A stretch of DNA of 7,387 nt from Rhodoblastus sp. (GTDB taxonomy: Bacteria; Pseudomonadota; Alphaproteobacteria; Rhizobiales; Beijerinckiaceae): the NCBI GenBank assembly GCA_013693735.1, contig CP059255.1, positions 2,259,609-2,266,995 on the forward strand, read 5' to 3'. The notes under the pieces are model-generated. The model saw nothing but the letters and a program-made list of their open reading frames with translations. It was not told the DNA's origin and made no database searches. The position numbers and the translations under genes are program-made. Each line of letters opens with the position of its first letter. Within the stretch, counting starts at the first letter, position 1. Below are positions 6,882-7,387 of this stretch, in pieces.

Positions 6882-7048
6882 GCCACCCCCATATGGTCGT
6901 TCTTGCGTCGTCGGCGAGCCGAAGGCGTCGCCAAGAGTCTTACGCCTCAAGCGTAAGGGGCGGCAAATTCTTTCGGCGTCGATCTGGGTGGCTGATTTCG
7001 CAGCGCTCGCGCACCGCCAGCGCGGGAGCTGCGGCTCGTCGCCTCTCT
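6882..7048 (-). other. cstA upstream region (167 bp)
   Basis: It separates the Na/Pi-cotransporter-like gene from cstA on the same strand. It holds the inverted repeat at 6939-6957 and the cstA ribosome site. No clear terminator for the upstream gene is visible, so read-through into cstA is possible. Confidence 0.5.
6937..6966 (-). promoter_or_regulatory. Candidate operator/promoter upstream of cstA (7-bp inverted repeat)
   Basis: CTTACGC (6939-6945) and GCGTAAG (6951-6957) form a perfect inverted repeat around CTCAA, 58 bp upstream of the cstA start. On the - strand it falls between a -35-like TTGCCG (6966-6961) and a weak -10-like TAAGAC (6942-6937) with an 18-nt spacer. This is the layout used by MerR-type activators, which bind an inverted repeat inside a long spacer. 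The boxes are weak, so only the inverted repeat is firm; the promoter and regulator are inference. Confidence 0.4.
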
Positions 7049-7387
7049 TCAGGCCATCGCCTCGTCCTGGTCGATCAGCCGGCTCGCAGCGAGAACGCCG
7101 GCGGCTTCGAGAACGGGGTAAGCGGCGGCGGCGACAAGATAGCCGTTGAGGCGTTTGACGTCGCGCAGCAAATCGACGGCGACGGCGTCGCCCGGCGGCG
7201 CGCCGTCGCGCAGGCGCGCGAGATGAACGCGGCGTTGCTCGGCCTCGCGTCGGCGGAACGCGGGCTTCTGATCGGCGAGGTCGCGCGCGGCGCCTGCGTC
7301 GCCGGTGGTGAACACCGAAGCGGCCAGTCGCAGATTCCGCGCACGGCGTCGAGCGCGTCCTCGATCGGCGCGCGCGTCGCCGGCGAA
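7049..7387 (-). CDS. Na/Pi-cotransporter-family protein, C-terminal PhoU-like part (partial; frame break near 7337)
   Basis: The gene enters from the right edge and ends at TGA 7051-7049. The main frame gives NLRLAASVFTTGDAGAARDL, later REAEQRRVHLARLRDG, VAVDLLRDVKRLNGYLVAAA and YPVLEAAG. This helical pattern ('L.LAASVF.TGD', 'LLRDLKRIN.HL...AYPVLE') is the PhoU-like tail found on bacterial Na/Pi-cotransporter II-related membrane proteins, which move phosphate or regulate its uptake. The membrane part would lie beyond the window. Upstream of about 7339 the sense continues in another frame (IEDALDAVR), so one base seems to be missing in the CC run at 7337-7338 (giving DAVRGNLRLAASVF). Without repair only the part from GTG 7315-7313 is open as a separate frame with a start. 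The function is a moderate call because the diagnostic membrane domain is not visible. Confidence 0.6.
   Translation of the reverse strand, partial: FAGDARADRGRARRRARNLRLAASVFTTGDAGAARDLADQKPAFRRREAEQRRVHLARLRDGAPPGDAVAVDLLRDVKRLNGYLVAAAAYPVLEAAGVLAASRLIDQDEAMA

Noticed and set aside
4785..6950. Longer cstA start at the TTG at 6950 (721 residues)
   Set aside because: The extra 23 residues do not resemble family N-termini, the TTG lies inside the inverted repeat, and ATG 6881 has a G-rich ribosome site and family-like length.
6937..6960. The cstA upstream inverted repeat as a terminator of the upstream gene
   Set aside because: The stem is only 7 bp with no T-run on the - strand, so it is more likely a protein-binding site.

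Overview
The window is about 70% GC and reads as a chromosomal stretch of an alphaproteobacterium, probably of the order Hyphomicrobiales. This rests on protein flavour (the end of a Do/HtrA protease, an OmpA-like protein with a very alanine-rich stalk, a CstA-type transporter with its small YbdD/YjiX partner, and a Na/Pi-cotransporter tail). The genus cannot be settled from the sequence alone.

Layout. Positions 1-192 hold the last 63 codons of a Do-family periplasmic serine protease on the + strand, followed by a textbook GAAA-loop terminator at 255-279. After a gene-free stretch (193-493), positions 494-4158 (+) hold one very large gene. It encodes an N-terminal membrane region, a short BON-like segment, roughly 900 residues of alanine/glutamine/lysine/glutamate-rich coiled coil, and a C-terminal OmpA peptidoglycan-binding domain. 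As given, the reading frame is broken about nine times, and every break can be explained by missing bases (1 nt in a homopolymer run, 2 nt in a GC or TC dinucleotide run, one probable 5-nt loss in a repeat). A 22-23 bp tandem repeat and a UUCG hairpin follow it.

The right half is on the - strand: the 3' end of a Na/Pi-cotransporter-like gene (7049-7387, cut by the window edge), then cstA (4785-6881, 698 aa, intact), then a ybdD/yjiX-family gene (4524-4792) that overlaps the cstA stop by 8 nt (ATGCGTGA). The last gene has a one-base frame break in a C-run/G-run. cstA and the small gene form a two-gene unit that most likely takes up pyruvate or a similar small carbon source. A 7-bp inverted repeat upstream of cstA is a candidate operator.

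The OmpA-like gene and the cstA unit converge on the 4159-4523 region, which holds hairpins for each side but no gene. I see no convincing new defence or mobile system. The most notable items are the giant coiled-coil OmpA-like protein, the deletion-only pattern of frame breaks (which points to sequence error rather than gene decay), and the possible cstA operator.
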